Of a stretch of 64,000 nt of DNA, positions 35,449 to 45,259 are shown piece by piece. This stretch comes from Sphingomonas sp. 8AM. Its GTDB lineage: Bacteria > Pseudomonadota > Alphaproteobacteria > Sphingomonadales > Sphingomonadaceae. A program made the position numbers and the translations under genes. The notes beneath the pieces were generated by a model. It did not search any database. It was not told the DNA's origin and saw nothing but the letters and a program-made list of their open reading frames with translations. The stretch's first letter is position 1. Each line of letters begins with the position of its first letter. The stretch is taken from assembly GCF_902506455.1 (NCBI RefSeq), contig NZ_LR733844.1:2467054-2531053 (forward strand), given 5' to 3'.

Positions 35449-36364
35449 GCCGGTCGCGCTCGCCGCGCTCGCGATCGACGTCGCGGTCGGGTGGCCGGCG
35501 TGGCTCTATGCGCGGGTCGGGCATCCGGTCGGCGCCATCGCGCGGGTGATCGATGCGCTGGAGCGGTGCTGGAACCGTCCGGGGTTGCCGCGCCGGCTGC
35601 TGGGGGTCGTGACGATCGCGATCGTGGTGGCGCTGGCCGGTATCGTCGCGCTGCTTGCCGAGCGGGCTGTGCGGGCGCTGGGGCTTGGCTGGGCCGGCGT
35701 GGCGTTGCTGGCCTGGCCGGGGCTGGCGCAGCGGAGCCTCTACGAGCATGTCCGGCCGGTCGCGACGGCGCTGGCGCGTGGCGATCTGCCCGCGGCGCGG
35801 CGCGCGGTGGCGATGATCGTCGGGCGCGACACCGCGGCGCTGGATGACGCGGGGGTCGCGCGCGCGGCGATCGAAAGTCTGGCGGAGAGCTTTTGCGACG
35901 GCGTCGCCGCGCCGTTATTCTGGTTGCTGGTCGGGGGCTTGCCGGGATTGTGGGCGTATAAGGCGATCAATACCGCCGACAGTTTGATCGGGCACCTGGA
36001 GGAACGCTGGCGGGACTTCGGCTGGGCGGCGGCGCGGCTGGACGACGTCGCCAACTGGGCCCCGGCGCGGATCGGGGCGGTGCTAATCTGTGTGGCCGGT
36101 GGTGGCGGCTGGCGGGTGACGTGGCGTGACGCACGCAACCATGCCTCGCCCAATGCCGGCTGGACCGAGGCGGCGATGGCGGGGGTGTTAGGACTGCGGC
36201 TTGCGGGGCCGATCGCCTATGACGGCGTGGTCGCCGACAAGCCGTGGATCGGGGACGGGCGCGCGGCGGCAAGCGCCATGGATGTGCGGCGGGCGCTGGC
36301 GGTGTACGGCCGCGCGTGCGGATTGTTGTGGGTTCTGGCGGGGATAGCGGCATGGGCAAGCTGA
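35441..36364 (+). CDS. cbiB: Adenosylcobinamide-phosphate synthase
   Basis: 307 residues, membrane protein with CbiB motifs: [54 protein letters not shown] and [13 protein letters not shown]. It joins aminopropanol (phosphate) to adenosylcobyric acid in the inner membrane. It overlaps cobD and cobQ. Confidence 0.95.
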   Translation: MAEPVALAALAIDVAVGWPAWLYARVGHPVGAIARVIDALERCWNRPGLPRRLLGVVTIAIVVALAGIVALLAERAVRALGLGWAGVALLAWPGLAQRSLYEHVRPVATALARGDLPAARRAVAMIVGRDTAALDDAGVARAAIESLAESFCDGVAAPLFWLLVGGLPGLWAYKAINTADSLIGHLEERWRDFGWAAARLDDVANWAPARIGAVLICVAGGGGWRVTWRDARNHASPNAGWTEAAMAGVLGLRLAGPIAYDGVVADKPWIGDGRAAASAMDVRRALAVYGRACGLLWVLAGIAAWAS

Positions 36365-37806
36365 TGCTGCAGGGAACCGGCTCCGACGTCGGCAAGTCGG
36401 TGCTGGTTGCGGGATTGTGCCGGGCCTATGCCAATCGCGGGCTGACCGTGCGCCCGTTCAAGCCGCAGAATATGTCGACGAATGCGGCGGTTACCGCGGA
36501 TGGCGGCGAGATCGGGCGCGCACAGGCGACACAGGCGATCGCCGCGCGGGTCGCGCCGCATGTCGACATGAACCCGGTCCTGCTCAAGCCGCAGGGCGAC
36601 CGGACCTCGCAGCTGATCGTGCGTGGGAAGATGCGCGGGACGCTGGCGGCGGCGCGGTGGCGCGAAGGGCGGGAGGGATTGCTCGCCGAGGTGCTGGCGA
36701 GCTTCAACGCACTGGAACGACAGGCCGATCTGGTGCTGGTCGAGGGTGCCGGGTCGCCGGCCGAGATCAATTTGCGCAGCGGCGACATCGCGAACATGGG
36801 GTTCGCGCGCGCCGCCGACGTGCCGGTGGTGCTGGTCGGCGATATCGATCGCGGCGGTGTGATCGCGTCGCTGGTGGGGACGCGCGCGGTGCTCGACGCC
36901 GATGATGCGGCGATGGTGCGGGGCTTTATTATCAATCGCTTCCGCGGTGATCCGGCGCTGTTCGAGGATGGCTATCGCGCGATCGAGGAACGGAGCGGGT
37001 GGCGCGGCTTCGGGGTGGTGCCGTGGCTGCATGAGGCGGCGCGGCTGCCGAGCGAGGATGCGGTGGTGCTGGAGCGCACACGGGCGCGGCCGGGCGGGCG
37101 GGTGGTGGTGGCGTGCCCCGTGACGCGGCACATCGCCAATTTCGACGATCTCGATCCGCTGCGGCTCGATCCCGCGATCGAGGTGGCCATGATTTCGCCG
37201 GGATCTCCGTTACCTGCCGAGGCGGCGCTGGTGGTGCTGCCGGGGTCGAAGGCGACGATCGCCGACCTCGCGTTCGTCCGTGAGCAGGGCTGGGACGTCG
37301 ACCTGATCGCGCACCGGCGCAGGGGCGGGGCGGTGCTGGGGCTGTGCGGCGGGTATCAGATGCTGGGGCGGACGGTCGCCGATCCGCTCGGGCTGGAGGG
37401 GCCTGCCGGGAGCGTGGCGGGGCTCGGGTTGCTGGCGGTCGATACCGTGCTGGGTGGCGACAAGATGCTGCGTGAGGTGCGCGGGGTGGCGCGTGGCGCG
37501 CCAATATATGGCTACGAAATGCACCTCGGTACCACGACCGGCGCGGATACGGCGCGGCCGGTGGCGCGATATGACGACGGGGGGCACGATGGCGCGACCA
37601 GCGCCGACGGCCTGGTCGCGGGGACCTACGTCCACGGGCTGTTCGCGCTGGCGGCGCAGCGGCGCGCGTGGCTGGCGGCGGCGGGGGACGGGCCGGATCA
37701 TGCCGCGTCGGTCGATGCCGCGCTGGAGGCGATCGCCGCGGCGCTGGAGCGGCATCTCGATCTGGATGCGTTGCTGGCGGTCGCGCGCGGGTCAGCCGCA
37801 GAGTAG
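36352..37806 (+). CDS. cobQ: Cobyric acid synthase
   Basis: 484 residues: N-terminal synthetase domain ([44 protein letters not shown]) and a class I-type glutamine amidotransferase domain (Cys in [12 protein letters not shown], His in GTYVHGLFA). It amidates adenosylcobyrinic a,c-diamide at four side chains. ATG 36352 overlaps the cbiB end by 13 bases. Its 3' end overlaps the convergent cobS by 15 bases. Confidence 0.96.
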   Translation: MGKLMLQGTGSDVGKSVLVAGLCRAYANRGLTVRPFKPQNMSTNAAVTADGGEIGRAQATQAIAARVAPHVDMNPVLLKPQGDRTSQLIVRGKMRGTLAAARWREGREGLLAEVLASFNALERQADLVLVEGAGSPAEINLRSGDIANMGFARAADVPVVLVGDIDRGGVIASLVGTRAVLDADDAAMVRGFIINRFRGDPALFEDGYRAIEERSGWRGFGVVPWLHEAARLPSEDAVVLERTRARPGGRVVVACPVTRHIANFDDLDPLRLDPAIEVAMISPGSPLPAEAALVVLPGSKATIADLAFVREQGWDVDLIAHRRRGGAVLGLCGGYQMLGRTVADPLGLEGPAGSVAGLGLLAVDTVLGGDKMLREVRGVARGAPIYGYEMHLGTTTGADTARPVARYDDGGHDGATSADGLVAGTYVHGLFALAAQRRAWLAAAGDGPDHAASVDAALEAIAAALERHLDLDALLAVARGSAAE

Positions 37807-38490
37807 GGCGGTGAGCAGGGCGCTTTCGACGAGTTCGATCCCCGCGCCATGCGCGTCGCCGTTGATGCCGCCGAGCCGGTGGCGGCACCACATTCCATAA
37901 GCCGCGACGAACAGCGGCGCGGCGAGCAGCGGCGGGGCGGCGATCGTCGCCAGCACAGACAGCGCCAGCCAACCGGTCAGGTCGCGCGGGCGGACCGCGG
38001 TCGCCACCTGCGCGCCGAGCCCGCTGCCGAGCGGGGGGAGCCAGCGCGCCCATGCGAGCGGGGCGATGCGCGCCGCGAACGGGATCAGCGCGACCCGCCA
38101 GTCGCCGGCGAGCGCGTGGAGCAGGACGAGCTTGGCGATCAACTGGAGCGCGATCGTGACGACCGCGAAGCTGCCGACATGCGAGTCGCGCATCACGGCG
38201 AGCAGCCGGGTGCGGTCGCCATGCGCCGCGCCGACGCCGTCCGCGACGTCGCCGAGCCCGTCGAGATGGAGTGCGCCGGTCACTGCGACCCACACGACCA
38301 GCCCGGCCAGCGCGCCGGTCCACGGATCGTGGCGCGCGCCGAGCCACGCCGCACCCGCGACGAGGGCGCCGACCACTGCGCCGACCAGTGGATAGAAGCG
38401 GATCGCGGCGGCAAAATCCTGCCGGGTGCCGGTCGTGCGCGGCACGGGCAGGCGCGTCAGGAAGGCGAAGGCGAGCCAGAGGCGGGGCAT
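37792..38490 (-). CDS. cobS: Adenosylcobinamide-GDP ribazoletransferase
   Basis: 232 residues, multi-helix membrane protein with [10 protein letters not shown] at the start, [12 protein letters not shown] and [11 protein letters not shown] motifs. It condenses adenosylcobinamide-GDP with alpha-ribazole (phosphate), the last step of cobalamin assembly. Encoded opposite to, and overlapping, cobQ. Confidence 0.94.
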   Translation of the reverse strand: MPRLWLAFAFLTRLPVPRTTGTRQDFAAAIRFYPLVGAVVGALVAGAAWLGARHDPWTGALAGLVVWVAVTGALHLDGLGDVADGVGAAHGDRTRLLAVMRDSHVGSFAVVTIALQLIAKLVLLHALAGDWRVALIPFAARIAPLAWARWLPPLGSGLGAQVATAVRPRDLTGWLALSVLATIAAPPLLAAPLFVAAYGMWCRHRLGGINGDAHGAGIELVESALLTALLCG

Positions 38491-38742
38491 GGCTTTAGCG
38501 TAGTCGAACCGAATTGTGGCGCGCGCGGGCGGCGCGTTTAGTTTGGGGTGCAGCCACTGTGACCCGTTTCATGTCGGTTTCCAGCCTTGATCGGAGGTTA
38601 CGCCCTTCCCGCTATCCTGCCTTTGATCGATCCTTTCGAGAAAATACATCCGGGAACGTATCGCGGGAAACTCGGGGTTGCTGGGCGATGCTGCCGCGAG
38701 CGGACGGCCCGATCCTCATTTCCTAGTTGCCAGTCGGGAAGG

Positions 38743-39270
38743 TTATCCCCGCCCGCTGTGGGGATGATCCGCAACCCACGTAAGACCGGTCCAATCCCCT
38801 TTAGGGTAGCGAGCCGTAAAGTCTCGGTCGGGGTCACGACGGAGGCCAAGGCGCTGCATCACGTTCTGCGATCGAATGTTATCGACCGCCGTGTAGGAGA
38901 CGATCTCGTTTGGCTTGATGGTGGACCAAGCGCGACCAAGCGCCTGCCGGGCGCTTTCTGTCGCTACACCTCGCCCCCAAGCATTACGGCAGAAGCGCCA
39001 GCCGATTTCATAGTGCGATCCAAGAGGATGCTCGGCGTCGGCGCGGAGCATCACTCCTGCATATCCCAGAAATTGGCCGGACGGCTGATCGACCACGGCC
39101 CATCGGGGAATGCCGTTGGCCTTCCAGGCATCGCTGTACCGCTCAAATTTGTCTCTGCTGGCACTTTCGTCAAATGGGCCGCCAAGATCGGCCATTACGT
39201 CTGGATCGCGCTGCATCGCTGCAAAACCCTGCCAATGAGCTTCCGACCATTTTTGTAGATTGAACGTCAT
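38743..39270 (-). CDS. GNAT-family N-acetyltransferase (RimJ/RimL type)
   Basis: 175 residues from ATG 39270. Acetyl-CoA loop region FCRNAWGRGVATESARQALG and the following strand NEIVSYTAVDNIRSQNVMQR match the RimL-like GNAT pattern; CoA binding Q/R-x-x-G-x-G/A is seen as NAWGRGVA. Substrate unknown (protein amino group or small amine). It marks the start of the accessory stretch between the two cobalamin clusters, with lower GC than its neighbours. Confidence 0.82.
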   Translation of the reverse strand: MTFNLQKWSEAHWQGFAAMQRDPDVMADLGGPFDESASRDKFERYSDAWKANGIPRWAVVDQPSGQFLGYAGVMLRADAEHPLGSHYEIGWRFCRNAWGRGVATESARQALGRAWSTIKPNEIVSYTAVDNIRSQNVMQRLGLRRDPDRDFTARYPKGDWTGLTWVADHPHSGRG

Positions 39271-40066
39271 CCTGCCTTCCGGTTGCCGAGACGGTGTTCT
39301 CATCCAATTCTATCGCATGGACCGTTCGCCAAGCCAGACTTCCTTTTTCCAATCTTTTTCGGGGAAGTGAGCCGCGAACGGAGCACGATCTGCCAGAGCC
39401 ATACTCTAAACGTACCAGCTCGAAATCGGTCAATTGGCGCGGTCAGGCCCGGTCGGAACAGTGGGGGGAGGCGAGGGCTGACCCGACCCGACTCGAGAGC
39501 GGACCGTGCGCTTCTGCCCCATGCTCGCCATCATAGGCTGACGAACCGGCAAGCCGATGTTCATTAACCTCACGAAGCGCAGTAGCGCCTCCCGAAACGC
39601 TGGAACTTCCTTGCGATCTGGCGGCCACAGCCATGTATGTCTCAAGATCGCCTCGTGAGAGATGAGCAATCTGACACTTGCTAAATTCAGAGCCGGGCAG
39701 ACCTTGCCAGTATCGCCGAGTCTGCACCGAGATACCTGACAGCCTCAGATGAGGAACTATCAGAGGTCGACGAGGCTGTCTGAGGACGTCGGGCGGTCAT
39801 CAAACATCCTGACCGCAGCTCGATGTAATTAAGGTCAAAATAAATAAATAATCGGGTGAGCACTCATCGCTCGCGAACGCCCCAGCAAGAGGGTGCGCTG
39901 GATCAAGCGTCATCGAACCTGCCTTGCCATTGGTGGCTAGCGGAACTGTTGACATAACAGCGACATGTAATCGTCACTCAAACGTAATCACTCTTACCCG
40001 GAACTGCCACGATCGCTTTCTAGAGCGCCCGGCAGAAGAACCGCACGGTTCCAACGGGGACACCAA
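39271..40066. other. Gene-poor stretch before the TonB receptor
   Basis: About 800 bases without a convincing gene. Several short overlapping frames occur (for example 39430-39727 on the minus strand), but none has recognisable motifs or a good ribosome site. Part is AT-rich (39820-39860, TAAATAAATAAT). A TTGACA at 39949-39954 could be a -35 element for the receptor gene, but no clear -10 follows at 16-18 bases. Confidence 0.5.
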
Positions 40067-42733
40067 ATGATTGATCATACGCGCCTCCTTCGCGCCACGC
40101 TGCCGTTTACCCTTGCCGCACTGGGTGTTGCATCATCCGCGCACGCCCAGTCCGCCGACGCCCCCGCGCCCGTCACCAGCCGGCCTGCCGCCGACGCTAC
40201 CGGCGACGGCACTGACGACATCATCGTGACCGGCTCCTATGCACAGAGCCTCGCCGCGGCGACGCAGACCAAACGCGAGGCCGGCTATGGCGTCGACGCG
40301 ATCAACGCGACCGACATCGGCAAATTTCCGGCGCAGAACGTCGCGGAGGCGCTCCAGCTCGTGCCCGGCGTTGCCATCACCCGCCCGCGCGGCGAAGGCC
40401 TGTATGTCAGCGTCCGGGGGCTGGGGCCGCAGTTCCAGAGCACCTTGCTCAACGGCCGGCCGGTGGCGATCAACGATCTGATCGAGAATGGCGGCGCGAA
40501 CGGGCGGCAGTTCCGCTTCGAGATGTTGCCGGCCGAATTCGTGTCGCAGATCGACGTGGTGAAGACGCCGACGCCGGACATGACCGAGGGCGCGCTGGGT
40601 GGCAATATCGACGTGCGAACCTTCCGCCCGCTCGACGTCGGCACCAAGACCACGCTGAACCTGCGCGGCACCTACACGACACTCGCCGCCAAGGTGAAGC
40701 CGAACGCCACGGTGCTGACCAGCGGGACGAACGCCGACGGGACATTCGGCATCCTCGCCGCCGCGCAATATTGGGGCAAGGCGGTCCGCAACGACCGTTC
40801 GTATAACACCGGCTGGTATCTCGACAAATTCGCGTCGGTGCTGGGGAAGGGGTTCTACACGCCGGGCCGCACGCGTCCGACGGTCGAGAACGAGGATCGC
40901 AAGCGCCTGTCGGGGATGATCTCGGCGCAATGGCGGCCCAGCCCGGAGCTGGAGACGACGCTGGACGTGCTCGCGACGCGGCTGGACGTCGCCTATGACG
41001 AATATGGCCTCGACATCTATCCCGACGATGCCAGCGTCAAAGGGCATAGCCCGGTGCTGGTGCCGGGATCGGTCAAGCTGGACGGCAGCACCGTGGTCGC
41101 GGCGACGATCAATGACGTGCGCTTCATGGGCACGCGCGAATACAGCCTCAACCGCCACGATCTCATCACCGTCGGCCTCAAACAGGCGTGGAACCCGGAG
41201 GGGTGGCACATCGTCGCCAGTGGCAATTGGTCGTTCGCGCACAGCTTCCATCCCAGCGATGCCGAGGGCACGGTGCGCAGCCGTATCCAGTTCTTCGCGC
41301 CGCTGAGCTACGATTCCTCGGCCGGCTACAAGGTCGCACCGACGCTCTCGACGCCGGTCGACGTGAACAACCCCGCCAATTACACCCTCTATCCGTTCAA
41401 TATCGCGCCGAAGAACAGCCGCGACTGGGATACGTACGGGCGGTTCGATGTCGATCACGACCTCGACGGCTTTCTCACGAAGCTGGCCGCTGGCGGCGAA
41501 TATCACTGGCGCAAGCGCGACTATCGCCGCCGCGACTTCACCGTTACCCCGGCGGCAAACACGTCGTTGCCCGGGTTTGCGCCGAATGGTTTCGAGCAGA
41601 TGCCGTTCGATGATTTTCTCTCAGGCGTCTCCGGCAACATCCCGCGCAACTGGCTCGTGCCGATCACCAGCGTCTTCTACGACAAGCTGTTCACGGCGGC
41701 GGTCGCCAACGGCCCGCTTACGCCGGGTGACAAGCGCGCCTCCTATATCGTGTCCGAGAAGACCGCCGGCGGCTATGTCCGGGCGGATTATGCTTTCCCG
41801 GTCGGCGCCGTGGCGATCACCGGCAATGTCGGCGTACGTTACGTCCATACCGATCAGGTCGCGAGCGGCACGTTGACGACGGGCAGCGTCGAGACGCCCG
41901 CGCGCTTTCCGCAGACGTTCAGCAACTGGTTGCCGAGCTTCAACCTGCGCGCCGAACTGACGCCGACGTTGCAGGCTCGGCTGGCGGCCAGCCGCGTGCT
42001 GACCCGCCCGAACGTGACGCAGAGCGCGCCGCAGATCACCGTCTCCACCGATCAGGCGACCGCGAGCGGCGGCAATCCGGCGTTGCAGCCGTTCCTTGCG
42101 ACGCAGTTCGACGGTTCGCTGGAATGGTTCGCCAATCGCAGCACGTCGTTGACGGGCGCGCTGTTCTACAAGGCGATGGACGATTACATCACCGCGCAGA
42201 ACATCAACGTCGAAATTCCCGGTCGTGGCACGGTGTTGCTGAGCACGCAGGTCAACGGCGGCAAGGCCAAGGTCTACGGTATGGAGGCTGCCTATAATCA
42301 GGTGTTCACCTTCCTGCCGCAACCGTTCGACGGCCTCGGCTTCCAGGCGTCGTACACCCACACGTCGGTGCAGGCGAGCTACACCGCCGGGGCGCGGCCG
42401 ATCCGCGACCAGTTGATCGGCTTGTCGAAGAACAGCTTCAACGTGGTCGGCTTCTACGACAAGGGACCGCTGTCGGCGCGGCTGTCCTATACGTGGCGTG
42501 ACAAGTATCTGACGGGGATCGGCAGCACGACCCAGGTGCCGACCTATCAGGCGGCATTCGGATCGCTCGACGGCAATCTGTCGGTGCGCGTTACCGACCA
42601 GATCATGGTGAGCGTCGAGGCGATCAACATCGCCAATGCGAACACCTACAGCTACAACGAGCGGGCATTGCAGTTCGGCGAGATCAACAATTACGGCCGG
42701 ACCATCCTGTTCGGCGTGCGGGCGCAGTTCTGA
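40067..42733 (+). CDS. TonB-dependent outer-membrane receptor (TIGR01782-like subclass)
   Basis: 888 residues: signal peptide (LPFTLAALGVASSAHAQ), a TonB-box region DDIIVTGS, plug domain (FPAQNVAEALQLVPGVAITR, GLYVSVRGLGPQFQSTLLNG, DMTEGALGGNIDVRT) and a 22-strand-type barrel ending in the aromatic FGVRAQF. This receptor subclass is abundant in sphingomonads and Caulobacter and imports large or phosphorylated organic ligands rather than siderophores alone. Its stop overlaps the phospholipase ATG (TGATG), suggesting the ligand relates to phosphoinositide or inositol-phosphate breakdown. Confidence 0.93.
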   Translation: MIDHTRLLRATLPFTLAALGVASSAHAQSADAPAPVTSRPAADATGDGTDDIIVTGSYAQSLAAATQTKREAGYGVDAINATDIGKFPAQNVAEALQLVPGVAITRPRGEGLYVSVRGLGPQFQSTLLNGRPVAINDLIENGGANGRQFRFEMLPAEFVSQIDVVKTPTPDMTEGALGGNIDVRTFRPLDVGTKTTLNLRGTYTTLAAKVKPNATVLTSGTNADGTFGILAAAQYWGKAVRNDRSYNTGWYLDKFASVLGKGFYTPGRTRPTVENEDRKRLSGMISAQWRPSPELETTLDVLATRLDVAYDEYGLDIYPDDASVKGHSPVLVPGSVKLDGSTVVAATINDVRFMGTREYSLNRHDLITVGLKQAWNPEGWHIVASGNWSFAHSFHPSDAEGTVRSRIQFFAPLSYDSSAGYKVAPTLSTPVDVNNPANYTLYPFNIAPKNSRDWDTYGRFDVDHDLDGFLTKLAAGGEYHWRKRDYRRRDFTVTPAANTSLPGFAPNGFEQMPFDDFLSGVSGNIPRNWLVPITSVFYDKLFTAAVANGPLTPGDKRASYIVSEKTAGGYVRADYAFPVGAVAITGNVGVRYVHTDQVASGTLTTGSVETPARFPQTFSNWLPSFNLRAELTPTLQARLAASRVLTRPNVTQSAPQITVSTDQATASGGNPALQPFLATQFDGSLEWFANRSTSLTGALFYKAMDDYITAQNINVEIPGRGTVLLSTQVNGGKAKVYGMEAAYNQVFTFLPQPFDGLGFQASYTHTSVQASYTAGARPIRDQLIGLSKNSFNVVGFYDKGPLSARLSYTWRDKYLTGIGSTTQVPTYQAAFGSLDGNLSVRVTDQIMVSVEAINIANANTYSYNERALQFGEINNYGRTILFGVRAQF

Positions 42734-43824
42734 TGCTGCGCGCGTTCCTGCTCGCCGCACTCGGCACGATGTCGGCGAGCGCGGCCACGCCGCGGATGAT
42801 GAACGATGTCCAGGTCGTCGGGTCGCACAACAGCTTCAAGGATCGGATCCCGATCGCGGTGATGGCGAAGCTGCGTGCGACCGAGCCGAAGCTGGCGGAG
42901 GCGCTCGATTACTACCACCTGCCGCTGTCGCGCCAGCTGGACAAAGGCGTTCGCCAGCTTGAGATCGACATCTTCGCCGATCCCGATGGCGGCCGCTACG
43001 CGGAGCCCAAGGGAGAGGCTTGGGCAAGAGCCGTGGGCGAGAGAACCGGTTTTGATCGGGCGGCGATGGTCATGCCCGGGTTCAAGGTGCTGCACATTCC
43101 GGATGTCGACTATCTGAGCACGTGCGCGACGCTGGTGCGTTGCCTGCGGGAGGTCGATAGCTGGTCGCGCGCTCATCCCCAGCACCTGCCGATCATGATC
43201 ACGATCAATGCTGCCGACCTGCCGTCGGAGCGTCCGGGCAGCACCGTCCCGCTGCCGCTCGATGACAGAGCGCTGCTTGACGCGCTGGATGCCGAAATCC
43301 GGTCGGTACTTCCGGGCCGGCGGCTTATCACGCCCGATGAGGTTCGCGGCACGTCACCGAGCCTGCGCGAAGCAACGCAGCGCGGCGGCTGGCCGACGCT
43401 CGCGGCGGCGCGAGGGCGCATCTACATCGCGCTTGACGTGCGAGATGCCGTCTCGAATGTTTATCGCGAGGGGCACCCATCTCTGGCGGGTCGCGCGATG
43501 TTCGGCTGGTATCCGGAGGACCAGCCCGAGGCCGCGATCCAGATCGTGCAAGATCCCGTGGCCGACTTCGACAAAATCCGCCGGTGGGTGCGCGAAGGAC
43601 AGATCGTGCGCACCCGCACCGACGCCAACACCGTCGAGGCGCGCCGCAACGATTACACGAAGCTGCGCGCCGCGCTGGCGAGCGGCGCTCAGGCCGTCAG
43701 CACTGATTATTATTCCGGCGCGCCCGATCCGCTCGGTCTCAAGTTCGCGGTTACGCTGCCTGGCGGTGCGATTGCGCGCTGCAATCCGTGGCGGCGCGTT
43801 GGTGCGTGCAGCCTAACACCCTGA
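42733..43824 (+). CDS. Secreted Ca2+-dependent phosphoinositide-specific phospholipase C-like protein
   Basis: 363 residues with a signal peptide (FLLAALGTMSASAA). The TIM-barrel PI-PLC pattern is seen in QVVGSHNSFKDRI (first catalytic His), RQLEIDIFADPDGGRYA (metal-binding Glu/Asp), FKVLHIPDVDYLSTCATLV (second His), LPIMITINAA and VSTDYYSGAPDP. These proteins belong to a bacterial branch annotated as Ca2+-dependent phosphoinositide-specific phospholipase C. It is translationally coupled to the TonB receptor. Substrate (phosphoinositide, glycerophosphoinositol or other) is inferred only from family. Confidence 0.85.
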   Translation: MLRAFLLAALGTMSASAATPRMMNDVQVVGSHNSFKDRIPIAVMAKLRATEPKLAEALDYYHLPLSRQLDKGVRQLEIDIFADPDGGRYAEPKGEAWARAVGERTGFDRAAMVMPGFKVLHIPDVDYLSTCATLVRCLREVDSWSRAHPQHLPIMITINAADLPSERPGSTVPLPLDDRALLDALDAEIRSVLPGRRLITPDEVRGTSPSLREATQRGGWPTLAAARGRIYIALDVRDAVSNVYREGHPSLAGRAMFGWYPEDQPEAAIQIVQDPVADFDKIRRWVREGQIVRTRTDANTVEARRNDYTKLRAALASGAQAVSTDYYSGAPDPLGLKFAVTLPGGAIARCNPWRRVGACSLTP

Positions 43825-43836
43825 AAATGAGGCGGC

Positions 43837-44200
43837 TTACTGCGGCTCGGCGTATGTTCCCACGAGGTCGCCCGTCGCGACGACGCGCCCAGCCGCCGCC
43901 GTGAGTACCGATCACGCGTCGCCCCGAGCGGCACGTCGAGCGCGCGATCGAGCGCGAGCACCTGGAAGTGATAATGATGCGGCGTGTCGCCCTTCGGCGG
44001 ACGCGGACCGTACCAGCCCACCGTGCCGCGACCGCTCGCGCCCGGCATGATGCCTTCGAGCGGGCCGCCGTTGGGGCGGTGGCGCTCCTGCAATCCATCG
44101 GGCGGGCGCGTGGTGCTGCGGGGAACGTTCCAGGCGACCCAATGGGCGACCGGGGTGGCCGGGCCGCGACGTCGTGCGCACCATCGCCCCGCCAAGCTCG
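43837..44200 (-). pseudogene. YbhB/YbcL (PEBP-like) pseudogene
   Basis: The minus strand encodes broken pieces of a Raf-kinase-inhibitor-like protein. One frame holds VAHWVAWNVP, GGPLEGIMPGASGRGTVGWY and PHHYHFQVLALDRALDVPLG, the family core. The C-terminal piece GRVVATGDLVGTYAEPQ with a stop at 43837-43839 is in another frame, so a frameshift lies near 43905-43930. The N-terminal third, including the usual DPDA ligand motif, is not recognisable. Confidence 0.8.
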
Positions 44201-44265
44201 TAACCTCGGAGTCTTTTGACCGGGCCGTCCGTTCTGCGAACGGAGCGAGCAAAAGGCTGCTCGGC

Positions 44266-44544
44266 TCAACCCCTTTGGACGCCGCCGGCATCGTCGCGTT
44301 CGCCACGCCCTTCCACGGCCTCGATCCGGTGTGACCGGACGACCCGGCGGACGAAGTACAGGAAGGCGGCCAGACCGCTCACGTAAATCGCGGTCATCCC
44401 CGTGCGTGGCAGCCATCCGGCCGAGCAGAAGGGGTGGGTGCCGTAACAGTACAGCCAGGTCGCACCTATCAGCATGACCGCATAGGCCGCGGTCCACAGG
44501 CCGCTGAGGAAAATCGCCGCAGCTCGGATGAAGAACAAGCGCAT
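44266..44544 (-). CDS. Small two-helix membrane protein, unknown
   Basis: 92 residues with two predicted helices (about 5-32 and 48-66), a Cys-containing loop LYCYGTHPFCSAGWL and a charged C-terminal tail rich in Arg/Glu. No family recognised. The tail runs into the region of the YbhB pseudogene; it is unclear whether the present stop is ancestral. Confidence 0.5.
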   Translation of the reverse strand: MRLFFIRAAAIFLSGLWTAAYAVMLIGATWLYCYGTHPFCSAGWLPRTGMTAIYVSGLAAFLYFVRRVVRSHRIEAVEGRGERDDAGGVQRG

Positions 44545-44796
44545 CGGGCGAAGGTACGGTTTGCGTCGTCAGCTGCCAAGCGACAAGCCGACGCATCAGC
44601 CGTTGCCCCATGCACCGGTCTGCTGGTGCACGCCCTTCATCACTACCGGAGTGAAGGCCGACCGAGCTCGATCGGCGGTCATCAGCAGCAGATTGATGCG
44701 ACTGGCGTACGGACCCTAGTTGCCGAGCAGGCTCCTTCGGTCATCACCGGCGCGTCGGGTAATCTCGACCGGTGTCGCACAAAAAAATGCGGCGAC

Positions 44797-44824
44797 GGAA
44801 TAAAGCCGCGTGCATCGACGTCTC
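44797..44824 (+). promoter_or_regulatory. ECF sigma-type promoter before the DUF305 operon
   Basis: GGAATAAA (-35-like, 44797-44804) and CGTCTC (-10-like, 44819-44824) are spaced 17 bases apart (GGAAT to CGTC), the arrangement typical of ECF sigma factors. It lies 30 bases before the GTG of the DUF305 gene, whose operon encodes an ECF sigma and its anti-sigma, so self-activation is likely. The rest of the 309-base gap (44545-44853) shows nothing else. Confidence 0.6.
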
Positions 44825-44853
44825 AGGTCACAGCCGCCCCATCGGAGACGACC

Positions 44854-45258
44854 GTGCCTGTCCCTCGCTCATCACCGCGCGCATGTGCCGCGCTGCTGCT
44901 GCTCCTCTGCACAAGTGCAGGGCTGGCGGCGTCGACCACTCCCGAGAGCCCGTATCTCACCGAGGTGAACGGCGCCATGGACCGCATGATGAAGGCGATG
45001 ATGGTGGCGCCCAGCGGCGACGTCGACGCTGACTTCGTGACGATGATGCTGCCGCACCACCAGGGTGCCATCGACATGGCGGTGGCCGAGCTGCGCCACG
45101 GCAAGAACGAGCAGCTCAAGCGCATCGCGCAGGAGATCATCGTCGACCAGCAGCAGGAGATCGCGGCGATGCAGCTGGCGACTGGACGGCCGCTGCCGCC
45201 GTCGCGCGCCGTACCCACGCAGCCTCAATCCGCTTCAACGCCTTTCAAGGAGCAATGA
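44854..45258 (+). CDS. DUF305-family secreted protein
   Basis: About 134 residues: signal peptide (ACAALLLLLCTSAGLAAS) and a four-helix ferritin-like DUF305 domain with MDRMMKAMMVAP, DADFVTMMLPHHQGAIDMA and EIIVDQQQEIAAMQ. The repeated Met and HH residues suggest copper or other metal binding; DUF305 genes often accompany copper-handling genes. The GTG at 44854 follows GGAG and gives the signal peptide. First gene of an operon; the propeller ATG follows its stop by one base. Confidence 0.85.
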   Translation: MPVPRSSPRACAALLLLLCTSAGLAASTTPESPYLTEVNGAMDRMMKAMMVAPSGDVDADFVTMMLPHHQGAIDMAVAELRHGKNEQLKRIAQEIIVDQQQEIAAMQLATGRPLPPSRAVPTQPQSASTPFKEQ

Positions 45259-45259
45259 C

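Noticed and set aside
38514..38726. 70-codon plus-strand frame after cobS
   Set aside because: No ribosome site, no hydrophobic or domain pattern; likely chance.
39430..39727. Overlapping minus-strand frames of 79 and 94 codons
   Set aside because: No motifs and no ribosome site; both frames continue into the same low-complexity ends. Left as part of a gene-poor stretch.
39949..39978. TTGACA as promoter of the TonB receptor
   Set aside because: Perfect -35 hexamer, but no -10-like hexamer at 16-18 bases spacing; too weak for a feature.
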